Positions 10,501 through 22,943 are shown, numbered from the stretch's first letter. The stretch: 64,000 nt of DNA from Aulostomus chinensis (GCA_037954235.1 JBBMOA010000022.1:740001-804000); one strand, 5' to 3'. Program-made: numbers and translations. Notes: generated from the sequence alone by a model not told the origin.

Positions 10501-10512
10501 GCTGGAAGAGTT

Positions 10513-10515
10513 AAC

Positions 10516-10553
<38 letters not shown>

Positions 10554-10832
10554 TGGGGGAGGGGTTGGGGGCGGGATCTGCTCTTTCCTAATCAGAGCAG
10601 GGAGAAAAGATGGGGGGGGGGGGGTGACTGAGAGAGAGAAGGGAGGAGGAAGAGAAAATGAGAGTCGACACGAGTGGTGTGACGGGCCGACCAGAGGCCG
10701 TGTGAGGACAGCAGAGAACCCTTTCACTACTGACCTACTTCTACCAGTGTGTGTTTGTGTGTGTGTGTGTGAGAGTGTGTGTGTGTGTGTGTTTGTGTTT
10801 GTGTGTGAGAGTGTGTGTGTGTGTCCATCTCA
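10513..10832. repeat. two TG microsatellites with a G/C-rich spacer
   Basis: (TG)n tracts lie at 10513-10552 and about 10747-10832. Poly-G runs (10613-10623) and G/A-rich DNA lie between them. Open frames here are repeat artefacts. Confidence 0.9.
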
Positions 10833-11043
10833 TGTTTCACACACTCTCTTAAAACAGTTGGTGGTGTGTTGAACCGGTAAAGCCTTACAAGGTTTAGAAC
10901 AAAATTTTATTTAAAAAAGACAGAAGAAGTGAACAAAGTCAATCTTACAACCAGCAGGAGGCGACAGCAACGTTCCGTCTCCAAACACAGCAGCACACGA
11001 GTCCCACACATGGAGGACGGGGGGGTCGTGTCAGGGAGGAGGT

Positions 11044-11290
11044 GGATTTGAGGAAATTTCCTCAAAGTTGGATGAAATGTCAACTGGGACTTAAGAATGA
11101 CCTGAATACATTTTGGAGGTCAAAGGTCACCGTCGCCTCACATTAACGAGATAATAATTCTCAAAAAATTGCCCCAAATGTCCGGTGGAACTTGGTGAAC
11201 TGGAAAAATACTGGAGGTCAAAGGTCAGCAGTTGCCTATTATTTGTTTTGACAGTTTCCAGCAACTTTTGGCAAGAAAACCTGGAAGATG
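11044..11290. repeat. diverged tandem pair of about 98 bp carrying two DR1 sites
   Basis: Two similar segments each contain TGGAGGTCAAAGGTCA, at 11115 and 11213. The pattern resembles an old interspersed fish repeat. Perfect DR1 motifs fall at 11117-11129 and 11215-11227. Confidence 0.55.
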
Positions 11291-12520
11291 GCGGAAAGTT
11301 TCTGTGAGCGAGTAAAAGAATTTATTTCAGGAAACTGAGTTAAAGTCACTCAACTTTCAGAACTACAACTTTTCAGTACTTGAGTTTTTCAGGTCAACTC
11401 TTCCAGTGCAACTTAAAAATCTGGATAGGAGTACTATTCGTCCAGGAATATTTATACCTCGACTTTCCTTAATTTAACCAGTAGAATAGATCTGAATTAG
11501 CGTGGCGCCGTGGCGCCGTGGGTTCCTCTGCGTTGCATCTCATCTGTTTTATGAATTTAATAACGTAAAGTATTCAGCTGCTTCAGAACATGTTCAGTGT
11601 CCCGGCATCAGTCCTCCCTCCAGGAAGGCCGCCACTCCTCATTCTTCACGCTAACACGCCACCGCTGCCTGCTAGCGTTCATCAGTGCTCTCATTATTTC
11701 TATTCAGGTGGGAAAAAAGGGGCGACGGCGTCTGCCAGACAGTTCTGTCTGTCCCTCCACAATGTGAGTCTCCAGCCTTCTATTAAGTGGCAGCGCTTCA
11801 TCTCGTCTCCTCCCCCGTCTGCTGATAATCCCTCCAACATCAGAATAAATAATTCACCGCTGTCAGCTCACCGCCGCGTCACGGCAGCTTTTTGTGTTTT
11901 CTCCTCCCTGGATTTTCAGAGTTGAGGTGCTCAGTTTATGTGCAGACTGAAGGCCGCGGCCTCTTGGGCTTCTGAGGCTGAGTGTTGCTTTTTTGGGGGG
12001 GGGGGGGGGGGGGCATTAGTAAATGCAGGGGAGTGATGATTCATATCCTGCCACCGTGAGATATAGTCCCCCCAAGCTGCACCGTCAGTCGGCCCTGGTG
12101 CTTCCCGCCTCAGCTCCCTGATAATCCCGTTACATGAGAACATTTGCTGTGTCAATCCCCCCCCCCCCCCACACACACACACATACACACACACAGCGGC
12201 TCAGGATGACCACCCTGTCCTCACCTGACCTCTGACCTTCCTGCTGGTGACCAACTCCTCCTAGTCGACTCTCCCAAATTCCAATTAAGACGGGTTTGTC
12301 ACTTTCCTGCTATTGTTCCATTGTCACGGCAACGGGAAATAATTGTGGCCATAATTGGAGTTTTATTGCCTCGTTTAACTACTTCTGGGTTCGCCGTGGC
12401 GATATTTAGAAACGCTTAATTGCAGTTGGATGTTAACGGATTAATCTGCTGTCGCTGCGCCTCACTGTCAAAGACAGATTAAGCCCCTCCCACCCCCACA
12501 TACTGCTGATTGTGGTTGAG
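11290..12520. other. unique non-coding DNA, candidate regulatory block
   Basis: No gene is recognised. Short poly-G (11995-12013) and poly-C (12158-12170) runs occur. A homeodomain- and SOX-like A/T motif-rich block (CCAATTAAG, CCATTGTCA, GGCCATAATTGG) covers about 12270-12470. A DR1 variant TGACCTCTGACCT is at 12226-12238. Confidence 0.4.
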
Positions 12521-13118
12521 CCAACATACACACACATGCATACACACGCGCACACACATACACACACACACGCGCACGCAGAAGCAGACACGCTCACACG
12601 TGTTTACATATGATTGTGTATGTGGATGTGTGTATCTGTGTCTGTGTGTGTATGTGTGTGTCTGTGTGTGAGTTTGTGCGTGCGTGTCTGCAAGTGTGTG
12701 TGCTTGTGTGTGTGCGTGTGTGTATGTCTGGGTGTGTGTGTGCGTATGTGCTTGTGTGTGTGCATGTCCATGTCTGCAAGTGTGTGTGCTTGTGTGTGTG
12801 CGTGTGTGCTTGTGTGTGTCTGTGTGGGAGTTTGTGCGTGTGTCTGTGTGTGCATGTCTGTGTGTGTCTGTGTGTGCATGTCTGTGTGTGTCTATGTATA
12901 TCCATGTATGCGCGTGTGTGTGCAGGTGTGTGTGAGTTTGTGCGTCTGTGTGTGTGAGTTTGTGCGTCTGTGTGTGTCTGTGTGTGCGTTTGTGTGTCTG
13001 TGTGTGCATGTGTGTGTCTGTGTGTGCGTTTGTGTGTCTGTGTGTGCGTTTGTGTGTCTGTGTGTGCGTTTGTGTGTCTGTGTGTGCATGTGTGTGTGTG
13101 TCTGTGTGTGCATGTGTG

Positions 13119-13179
<61 letters not shown>

Positions 13180-13180
13180 T
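12520..13180. repeat. long (TG/TGTGTC)n microsatellite
   Basis: A 660-base tract of TG with interspersed TGCG, TGTC and TGCA variants ends in a pure (TG)n of about 55 bases. It is open in several frames on both strands only because it lacks stops. Confidence 0.95.
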
Positions 13181-14924
13181 GTGCTGTAACCTTGCCCGTG
13201 TGCCAGGTCTTCCCAAGGTACCAGGCACTCAGCTGAATGTACACACCGTCACACTCACGTTTGTGCAGCAAACACACTCTGGAGCTGCACGTGTGCGCTC
13301 GCCACAGATTTATCAGCCTTGTCCCCCCACACACACACACAACACACACACATAATCAAACAAACAAACAAACACACAATGTAAATACACTCGCCAGCCT
13401 CATATACCATTGCTTGTCTGTTTGTTCGGACTCTGAAAGCCATCCACTCACCTCCTCGGCCTTTAAATTCAGTGAGCCTACACGCACACGCATGCGGACA
13501 CTCCATGTATGCATGAATGCAGGCGCCACGCATGAGCAGACAAACAGGCTCTGATCCTGGTCTCTGACGGAGCAGCGGCAGCGTGTCCTCAGGTGACCAC
13601 ACATACAGTACCAAGCTTTAAATAGAAGCGCTTTCATGTCAGTGAGCAGACACCACCGACCAGTCACACCTACCGAATCACTGATTACCGACTCACTGAC
13701 TCAACCGTGGTTTGAACAACTTTTCTATCAGCTGTCCTGGAGAGTCTTTAGGACCGGATCAGATGTGCTGCCGGGACACTGGGCCAGTTCTCCTGGAACA
13801 ACAGAGTCCAGAGCTGGTCAGAGAGGAACCCAGCAGACACCAGGAATGTTCTCCAATTGGCTGTCCAGGACGCCCACCTCCCGCGCTGCCTCAGGCTCAC
13901 CTGGACACCAGCCCTGCCAGGGGGCGCGTACAGCAGGTGGTGGACCTGACCTCTGATTGGAGTAGCAGACACAGTTGTATTGTGATGATGTGAACGGCGA
14001 GCACCACCTGCAGAGGCTGTGCCAAACACCTCCACCATCATGGAGACATTCAACAGCTCTCGTACAGCGGGAGGAGGCCCCGCCCTGAACACCGTATCCT
14101 GTTCTCTTCCTCCGTCTACGACCGCGACACCAAACCGTCAGCTAAAACTTCCTGCTGCTGATTCATCACCGTGTCATTTAGGAAGCTGTTATCACAGGAG
14201 CTTTAAATAGTTGATCAACTGGTAAAAATAACCGCCGCCCGTTCTCCGCTGTCACGCCAACATGCTGGGTTACCCGCCGGTGTTGTCAGAGATTTAAGAT
14301 GCCTCTCCGAGTGTGACGGGAGCGTGGCGATGGACGACCAATCTGCCGACTTCATCTCTGCTTCCTCCTGTCATCTGAATTCCTGCAGTGTAGAAGCTGT
14401 CATCGGCGTTCATCCTCCACCGGATCACTCGCTCGCCGTTTAATTTCTGCCAACGAGGATGCTGCCAGATGATGAAGATAAACTGTCACATGACTGACCT
14501 CGACGTGAACACACACACACACAACAATGAAAGACCCCAGAACACACTCAGTGTTTTCAGTCCTATCTGACATCTATTAGTATTCCTTTGTTTCTTGTCA
14601 TCATCATCATCTTTTCTTCCTTCTCTTCTTTTTCATCCCTCGCTCTTTAACTCACTATAACCTGATGTTTGCTTCATTCTGGAGAACTTTCATTTCACCG
14701 CCTGGTTTCCAATGTTTCTCTGTGTTTTCAAAGAAGAAAACAACTCAGTATTTTCTGCTTCAGGTTCGTTCATCAGTGACGGCAACCGCGTGTTGGGTGC
14801 TGGTCTCCTCCTGTGTGGAGACGAAGAGGTTGGAAGTGGATTTTCCATCAGATTCTTATTCCTCCCACCAACTCTGAAGCCTCCACAGTGTAACACACTC
14901 GTTCACGCAATACTTCATCCAGAA
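13181..14924. other. non-coding, nothing recognised
   Basis: Apart from short CA and CAAA tracts around 13325-13375 and a CAGGGGGCGC motif at about 13918, no gene or element is identifiable. Confidence 0.5.
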
Positions 14925-14960
14925 AGTATATTTTCCCTTTCAAGTACTCACTAACAGGAG

Positions 14961-15058
14961 TACTCAGCTCACTAAGATGTTTCTCCCTCCTTCATCATTT
15001 CCTGGTGACTCCAGAATGAAGGAAGAACCAGCCACGTATATTTAGCTTGAAGCTAACG
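14961..15058 (-). repeat. dispersed repeat copy B (TTAGCTTCAAGCTAA family)
   Basis: Inverted copy: TTTCTCCCTCCTTCATCA, GTGACTCCAGAATGAAGG, then TTTAGCTTGAAGCTAACG. It is directly followed by a SINE-like element. Confidence 0.7.
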
Positions 15059-15095
15059 GAGCCTGACGGCTAACACTGACGTCTGGGGTAATCCA

Positions 15096-15400
15096 GGTGG
15101 AGCCTATCCCAGCAGCCTTCCCCCTGGACAGGTCACCAGTCCATGGCAGGGCCAACACATAGAGACAGACAACCATTGGCTCTCCCAGCCACGCCTACGG
15201 TCAATCTAGAGTCTGGATTAACCTGGTCCCTCTTGATGTCTTTGGACTGTGGAGGAAGCTGGAGTACCAGAGAGAACCCAGCAGGAACAGGGAGAACATG
15301 GAGACTCACCCAGAAAGACCCCGCGCTGCAGCCGGGGCTCCACCCACAACCTTCTTGCTGGGGGCCACAGGGAGGACCACTGCTCCACCGGGCCGCCTGA
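15096..15400 (-). mobile_element. SINE-like teleost repeat, copy 1 (3'-truncated)
   Basis: Inverted relative to the family orientation. It contains the family core motifs CATGTTCTCCCTGTTCC, CCACAGTCCAAAGACATC and GACCTGTCCAGG and the tail motif GGGATAGGCTCCACC. It ends at the head GGTGGAGCAGTGG. Open frames here on both strands belong to the repeat. Confidence 0.85.
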
Positions 15401-16039
15401 ATCTGGACCAACAACAGCAAATGTCAAGGCCCCTAGAGGTAGAGGGCGCTACTGAGCTAGAACACTGCATGTCCAGGTCCTTAACACATGAAGAAGATGG
15501 ACAGCCATAGTGGTTCTCCAGGACCCTGAGGACCAGGTTGGATGGACCAGGACTCTCCCTGCTAGTTCTCTCTCTCAGTGAATCGCAGTGACACACTGAT
15601 GACTACAAGCAGCAAATCCCTTTATGTTTGAAAATCCCTTCTTCATGAGATTATGAGAAAGAAAGAAAGGGAACCCAGGATGAATGTGCTGAGAAGAGAA
15701 ATACAGGCTTTGATCTTCCCTCTGATACTTTCTGTTATTTCATACTGGTGAAAAACACCCTGGAACCCTGACGGGGGAGGAGCCTATTAGAGAAGTCAGG
15801 CAGAACCCGAGCCGGATCAACTCCGAATATCAGACAGGAAGTAAGCATGGCCGTGGACTGGAGACCTTCCTGTCTAGAGGCTACAGAGGAACCGCTGAGC
15901 CACCACAGCTCCTGTCTTCCCTCCCTCCATTGCACGATTGTACCAAAGCTACTGAGGCCTCGGCTGCACAAAGACTGCATTCAAAACTGTGTGCTACTCT
16001 CCAGAAGACCCTTTCCCATCTGTTGTGTTTGTTTGTGCA

Positions 16040-16077
<38 letters not shown>

Positions 16078-19000
16078 CCTCACCTGAAGATAGCTCCCAT
16101 TCACACCAGCCAACAGAAATCTGACTCTGCTCAAAACCTCTGAGGTCACTGTTGTTTCAGGAGCGCTTCTCCCTCTGACGTCTCATCTGGATGTGGAACA
16201 AATGGGGTTTATAACCTCTGAACGTGGAAATGAAACGTTTCCTAAAGCTTCTCACCCTCCAGTCTCTCTCTCAGATCTGAGCCTGTATGGATGTGTGTGT
16301 AGAAACGTGCGCTCTGCCTCCTGTCAGCTCGTCTTGTCGAGCTGCCTGTGCGTCAGGTCTCCTTCCTTTCTTCTCGTCTGTATACCTTTATGTTTGCGTG
16401 TCGTATTAACCTATATTAACACGGCGTACATAGAACCGCCGACTCCTCCTCATCAAAGACGCCGCAGCCGTTTGAGTCTGTCACTTCTAACTAGACTAAC
16501 GTGTTTTCCTTTACATTCCCTGAGCGCTGGCGGGTCGCTGGAGCCAGATGCAAACTCCCCTGAGTAACGTCTGGCAGTTTGAGGAGCGCCTGCTCCAGGA
16601 GGCTGATCTGAGTGCAGATGTGTGGCGCCGCGCTGATGTTATATAATGTTCTTACGTCTGGTTTTAACCTCTGTGGGGCAGCAGATGTTGAACACGGCAA
16701 GAAGAACATGCTAGTCTGGTTGCTTAAAGAGGCCGAGTTCATCCAAACGCCATTCTACTTATCACACAGCACCTCGGGTTCTCCTGCTTCTCGCAGCGCT
16801 GGGAACGTTCCTCCTGCTGCAGAGCATCACCTCAATATGTCGGCGCTCTGTACGCTAATCAAGCTGCTGAGAAACGAGCTCTTCCTGCTCCCCACTGCTC
16901 ACCTGGCAGGCCTGGCTACTTCCTGTTAGCTCAGGGCTTCCCTTCATAACCTGGTATGAAGAACTTTTCTAGTTAGCTGCTCACCATTGGTTTACGTTCT
17001 CCTCTGAGAAGGAAGACAGGAGCCCGTCTTCAGTGGCTGGACTGAAGGAGACGAAGCGTCTCTGTGACTGTCAGTCAACAAACGCGCTGCTGCCTTCATG
17101 GGTTAAAGTGCACCTTTGGATTATCATCCAGCTGCAGCCTCCTAATGCTGGTGGCTCGGAGGAAACTTCACGGAAAGTCATCTTTTTTCTTGATAATAAT
17201 ATGAGATTCTTTCATAATAAAAATGCTTTTACAGGAACACGACTGAACCCTCCTGACCTTTCACAGCTCGAGTTCTCGCCACACGTCGTCCGTACACATT
17301 TTGAACTGTCAGCTCCAGTTTTGATTGCATCACTCGGTGGCAGGAAACAGTATTATAATTATTTAACAGGACACGCGTCCCGCCATTGATCAGCAGCAGA
17401 GAGACACTGATGACTCTTTCAAGCAACATGAAATAAAGCACAGACGATCTTTTCAAAGACCATTTGATCAACACGCAACCAAATCCCCAAATATAGAGAA
17501 GTCACTGCTTCATGTGGGAGAAATAATCCTGTAAAACCTCTAAAATCAGCTAATTCCACACACACAGCAAACGTGTGTGTGTGTGTGTGTGTCTTTTCTT
17601 TTTTGGTGTTTGACACCTTCCACGGCGCCGCAGCCCGTCAGATGTTTCGTCTTCAGATACTCTGACAGATTGGGATGTTAAAACTGTGATTTCAGCCCGG
17701 TTACATCAACCCCCCCGAACACTCCGCTGCAGTCAAAAAAAAAAAAAGTCAACAGCAGCCATTTAAGATGTTGTCAAAGGGAATTATAGCACGCCGTCTA
17801 CGGGTACCTCCACCGCTCACCTGGGGAGGAGCTGAGGGAGCTGCAGGAGGAGGTCGGATGATGTCGGTTCACTTTACTGTACTTTCAAATCAATTCACAT
17901 TTGTCTCAAGAGCAGAACAGACACCGGCGCTTCCGGCGCTCCCTGCAAACAGTGTCTGATGTTGTTTTAAACGACTTTGACAAATCGAGTTCGAGGTCGG
18001 GGCGGATGCTGCTGCACGCCACGTGTCACAATTTGCTCAGTTGCCACAAATGCGGCACCATGTTTCTCTCTGACAGGAGAAATGGAAATGTGGTGGACAA
18101 ACAATCACAGGCACAAGTGAATTGAGATCATGTGACTGCTAACATGGTTTCGTCGATGGCTGACATTAGCTTAGCATTCGCTTCTGGCGTGAGTGGACAC
18201 GGGGCCGAATGTCCTTGTCTGGCTGCTTCAGTCCCTCCTGCGTCGTGTGTCTCTCCTGTCCTACTCGTTTCCAACCAGAAGAAACACAACAAACGGAGCA
18301 GCTGCTTTCAGCTCCATCCGAGTGACGCCGCCCCACGGTTGGTGCTGCATGTGTGCAGGTTCCTTGGCTAGTCCTCTTGCAGGTGATGGTCCCAGAAGTC
18401 CAGCACTGCTTCACATGGCAGCTCAGTAACACCCGCCTCCTTCGACACCGTCAGATGATCCTTCATGGAGTCCTGGGGAGGTTCACCAGGGGGTGATGGA
18501 GAATAACATGAAGCAGCCAAAAGCAGAGGCGAAAGCTGATGAACTACAAATCCCAAACCCATGTAAGACCCCATTTCATCCCAGTTATTCATTAGGAGGA
18601 GGCGGCTGGTGGACGGTGGCTGCACCATCAGCACCATGGCCGGCACGAGCCTGTTTGATTCCTGATGGGGGACAAACTGTTATTACTGTGGTGGCTGATT
18701 AAATACAAGCGCTAAACACTACCAGAGGAGCTAATGGAACACACACACACACACGCACACACACGCACAGATCAAATTAATTCAACATCAGCAACTACAA
18801 ACTCCTAAACACTCCTGGAATATTGCAGGCAGGTTTGTGGGTTTAATGGAGTCTGACGTCTCTGTTGAGACCGATGGGCCGTAATTCTGGTCCAGGGCCG
18901 GGATTCTGATGAAAGTGCCGACCGTCTGGTTTACACTGCCAAGACCGATTGAAAACGGCTCATAGGGATGAATCATCCCGATGTCGCAACAGTGGCGGGA

Positions 19001-19240
19001 TCGACCCCCGGGCTGTGACACGTGAGCATGCTGAGTCAATAGCTGATCAAGAGTGGACTACAGCTGGACCAGGGGACGGAGAGCTGACGAAGGACCTGAG
19101 AACACTTGAGACTCCAGAACGCAATCATCACGGTAACCCTCGGCTTCTCTTTACTTTACACAAAATAAATGGACGGACACGACTGAGCAGTTTGTAACCT
19201 GATAAAATACGAAACTAGACAACCTGTCCAAGTCAGGCAG
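15401..19240. other. non-coding, nothing recognised except short repeats
   Basis: There are TG tracts at 16038-16075 and 17570-17592, an A run at 17736-17748 and a CA tract near 18740. No frame shows recognisable protein similarity. Confidence 0.5.
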
Positions 19241-19244
19241 AAAT

Positions 19245-19365
19245 TAATCCAGGTCCAGGCCCAGTTAATCTGGGGCCAGTTAATCCAGGTCCAGGCCCAG
19301 TTAATCTGGGGCCAGTTAATCCAGGTCCAGGCCCAGTTAATCTGGGGCCAGTTAATCCAGGTCCA
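19245..19365. repeat. 36-bp tandem repeat, about 3.5 copies
   Basis: The unit reads GGCCCAGTTAATCTGGGG, then CCAGTTAATCCAGGTCCA. Copies are nearly identical. Confidence 0.9.
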
Positions 19366-19449
19366 GTTATGGAGATCAGAAAGAGGTTCTCGAATCCAAC
19401 CTGGTAATCGGAATTTGATTCAGCATTTTTGGAATTTCAACATCAATTT

Positions 19450-20070
19450 GTTGGATAGATGACGGACAGATGGATGAATGGTGGATAGATGATGGATGGA
19501 TGGATGAATGGTGGATGAACGATGGATAGACGACGGATGGATGAATGAATGGTGGATAGATGATGGATGATGGATGAATGGTGGATAGATGATGGATGGA
19601 TGGATGAATGGTGGATGAACGATGGATAGATGACAGATGGATGAATGAATGGTGGATAGATGATGGATGATGGATGAATGGTGGATAGATGATGGATAGA
19701 TGGATGGATGGATGAACGATGGATGGATGGATGATGGATAGATGATGGATGGATGGATGAACGATGGATGGATGGATCAACAATGGATGGATGGATGAAT
19801 GACTGAACGATGGATTGATGATGGATGGATGAGTGATGGATGGATGAACGATGGATAGATGATGGATGGATGGATGAATGATGATAGATGGATGATGGAT
19901 AGATGATGGTTGGATGGATGGATGGACGGATGATCAGTGGATGGATGGATGATAGATGATGGATGGATGAATGAAACATGGATGGATGTTGGGTAATGGA
20001 TGGATGATGGGCGGATGATTGGTTATGGATGGATGATGGATGATGAATGGATGATGGATGGATGATGGGT
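19450..20070. repeat. GGAT-type satellite, degenerate
   Basis: Tetranucleotide ATGG/ATAG/GATGAATGG variants. Minus-strand frames rich in Ser-Ile-His-Pro here are artefacts. Confidence 0.95.
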
Positions 20071-20137
20071 GTGTAGGTTTGTTGAGCAGCTGCTCTCAGA
20101 TCTGCTACACGTTGCTGACACGTGTTTCAGGTGTTTT

Positions 20138-22010
20138 TAGCCTGTTGTTAAGCATGTTGTAGCCTGTTGTTTAGCATGTTGTAGCCTGTTGTTCAGCATG
20201 TTGTAGCCTGTTGTTCAACATGTTGTAGCCTGTTGTTTAGCACGTTGTAGCCTGTTGTTCAGCATGTTGTAGCCTGTTGTTAAGCATGTTGTAGCCTGTT
20301 GTTTAGCATGTTGTAGCCTGTTGTTAAGCATGTTGTAGCCTGTTGTTCAGCATGTTGTAGCCTGTTGTTTAGCATGTTGTAGCCTGTTGTTAAGCATGTT
20401 GTAGCCTGTTGTTCAACATGTTGTAGCCTGTTGTTAAGTATGTTGTAGCCTGTTGTTCAACATGTTGTAGCCTGTCATTCAGCACGTTGTAGCCTGTCAT
20501 TCAGCACGTTGTAGCCTGTTGTTAAGCATGTTGTAGCCTGTTGTTCAACATGTTGTAGCCTGTTGTTAAGCATGTTGTAGCCTGTTTTTTAGCATGTTGT
20601 AGCCTGTTGTTAAGCATGTTGTAGCCTGTTGTTCAACATGTTGTAGCCTGTTGTTAAGTATGTTGTAGCCTGTTGTTCAACATGTTGTAGCCTGTCATTC
20701 AGCACGTTGTAGCCTGTCATTCAGCACGTTGTAGCCTGTTGTTAAGCATGTTGTAGCCTGTCATTCAGCATGTTGTAGCCTGTCATTCAGCATGTTGTAG
20801 CCTGTCGTTCAGCACGTTGTAGCCTGTTGTTAAGCATGTTGTAGCCTGTCATTCAGCATGTTGTAGCCTGTCATTCAGCATGTTGTAGCCTGTCGTTGAG
20901 CATGTTGTAGCCTGTTGTTCAGCATGTTGTAGCCTGTTGTTCAACATGTTGTAGCCTGTTGTTTAGCACGTTGTAGCCTGTTGTTAAGCATGTTGTAGCC
21001 TGTTGTTAAGCATGTTGTAGCCTGTTGTTTAGCATGTTGTAGCCTGTTGTTAAGCATGTTGTAGCCTGTTGTTTAGCATGTTGTAGCCTGTTGTTCAGCA
21101 TGTTGTAGCCTGTTGTTTAGCACGTTGTAGCCTGTTGTTTAGCACGTTGTAGCCTGTTGTTTAGCATGTTGTAGCCTGTTGTTAAGCATGTTGTAGCCTG
21201 TTGTTCAACATGTTGTAGCCTGTTGTTAAGCATGTTGTAGCCTGTTTTTTAGCATGTTGTAGCCTGTTGTTAAGCATGTTGTAGCCTGTTGTTCAACATG
21301 TTGTAGCCTGTTGTTAAGTATGTTGTAGCCTGTTGTTCAACATGTTGTAGCCTGTCATTCAGCACGTTGTAGCCTGTCATTCAGCACGTTGTAGCCTGTT
21401 GTTAAGCATGTTGTAGCCTGTTGTTTAGCATGTTGTAGCCTGTTGTTAAGCATGTTGTAGCCTGTTGTTTAGCATGTTGTAGCCTGTTGTTCAGCATGTT
21501 GTAGCCTGTTGTTTAGCACGTTGTAGCCTGTTGTTTAGCATGTTGTAGCCTGTTGTTTAGCATGTTGTAACCTGTTGTTAAGCATGTTGTAGCCTGTTGT
21601 TCAACATGTTGTAACCTGTTGTTAAGCATGTTGTAGCCTGTTGTTCAACATGTTGTAGCCTGTTGTTAAGCATGTTGTAGCCTGTTTTTTAGCATGTTGT
21701 AGCCTGTTGTTAAGCATGTTGTAGCCTGTTGTTCAACATGTTGTAGCCTGTTGTTAAGTATGTTGTAGCCTGTTGTTCAACATGTTGTAGCCTGTCATTC
21801 AGCACGTTGTAGCCTGTCATTTAGCACGTTGTAGCCTGTTGTTAAGCATGTTGTAGCCTGTCATTCAGCATGTTGTAGCCTGTCATTCAGCATGTTGTAG
21901 CCTGTCGTTCAGCACGTTGTAGCCTGTTGTTAAGCATGTTGTAGCCTGTCATTCAGCATGTTGTAGCCTGTCATTCAGCATGTTGTAGCCTGTCGTTGAG
22001 CATGTTGCTG
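20138..22010. repeat. 22-bp minisatellite, about 85 copies, with higher-order repeats
   Basis: The unit is CATGTTGTAGCCTGTTGTTAAG with a variable segment (TTAAG, TTCAG, TTTAG, TTCAAC, CATTCAG). A rare variant CCTGTTTTTTAGCATG occurs at 20581, 21241 and 21681. The spacings of 660 and 440 are exact multiples of 22 and show block duplication. Confidence 0.97.
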
Positions 22011-22548
22011 CCATGTTCCCAACATGTTCTTGTTGATAAACCATTGTCTTGTTCAACTTCAAAAATAAGACAAACTCATCTCCACAATTCATTTTGCCAC
22101 AGATCCTCCCATGAAGCATTTCCCTCTTTGACGAAATGCGTGTTTAAATTCAATCACATGTGATCAGAAGACGTCGACTCTGTAAACACTCGTGTTCCTT
22201 CAAGAAGATCATGGGAGGGAAGGGAAAGCAGATGAGGAGGATTCCAGAGCAACGTGCTGTGGACCATCGTAGAGGTACAGACACGTCTGCAACAAGGACA
22301 GTGAACCTCCTCTGGCCGATGTGAGGAGTCACATGCTGTTCCTCATCATCTGGATGTTCTCTGTTAAATGACAAGTTCCTGACCCGTAGACCCGAAGGTC
22401 CTCTGGCTCAGTGGAACTGAGCGGCGCTCTTCAAACAGGAAAGTCTGGGATGGTGACCAGATGTTGAGGCATCTGCCTGCACCCAGAATATCTGCAAAAT
22501 GGCAGAAATGGCTGATGTCTGTGTTAAATATTTCAGAATCAGAATCAG

Positions 22549-22662
22549 GCTGCACGGTGGTGCAGTGGTTAGCACAACCCCGCCTCTCGCTCGTAGATGC
22601 TGGGATAGGCTCCACCCCCCCGCGACCCTTACTAGTAAGGAATAAGATGAAGACGACGATGG
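22549..22662 (+). mobile_element. SINE-like repeat, copy 2, internally deleted, with 14-bp target duplication
   Basis: The head GGCTGCACGGTGGTGCAGTG is joined directly to the tail CCGCCTCTCGCTCGTAGATG. The 114-base insert is flanked by AGAATCAGAATCAG at 22535-22548 and 22663-22676, a clear target-site duplication. It interrupts an older repeat that continues AAAAAGCTTTATTGCTAAG. Confidence 0.85.
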
Positions 22663-22820
22663 AGAATCAGAATCAGAAAAAGCTTTATTGCTAAGTATGA
22701 TTTTACACATATGAGGAATTTGATGTGGTGCTGTTGGTGCATGCAATCCAATAAACTTAAAAAGTTCCAAAAATATAACAATATAAATACATATACACAA
22801 TTTGTTTTTTGGAATAGAAA
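22663..22820. repeat. fragment of an older interspersed repeat (TTTATTGCTAAGTATG type)
   Basis: The sequence AGAAAAAGCTTTATTGC followed by ACACATATGAGGAATTTG is, as I recall, a widely dispersed teleost repeat. The family name is not certain. Confidence 0.5.
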
Positions 22821-22889
22821 GAGCAGTACAGCTGGCAGGGATAAATGACCAAAAACATGTTTGATTTAATTTCCACTTTTCCAATTTCC

Positions 22890-22943
22890 ACCTTCATCAC
22901 TTCTTAGTGACTCCAGAATGCAGGAAGAAGCTTGACGCTAACG
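22890..22943 (-). repeat. dispersed repeat copy C (partial)
   Basis: TTAGTGACTCCAGAATGCAG, then GAAGCTTGACGCTAACGG. Same family as copies A, B and D. Confidence 0.55.

Noticed and set aside
12479..13355. Cys/Val- and His/Thr-rich frames on both strands
   Set aside because: They come from the TG/TGTGTC microsatellite. A Cys-rich protein is not supported.
20138..22010. 22-bp regular array as a CRISPR or centromere candidate
   Set aside because: No spacers; the array is short and lies between ordinary genes, so it is a minisatellite.
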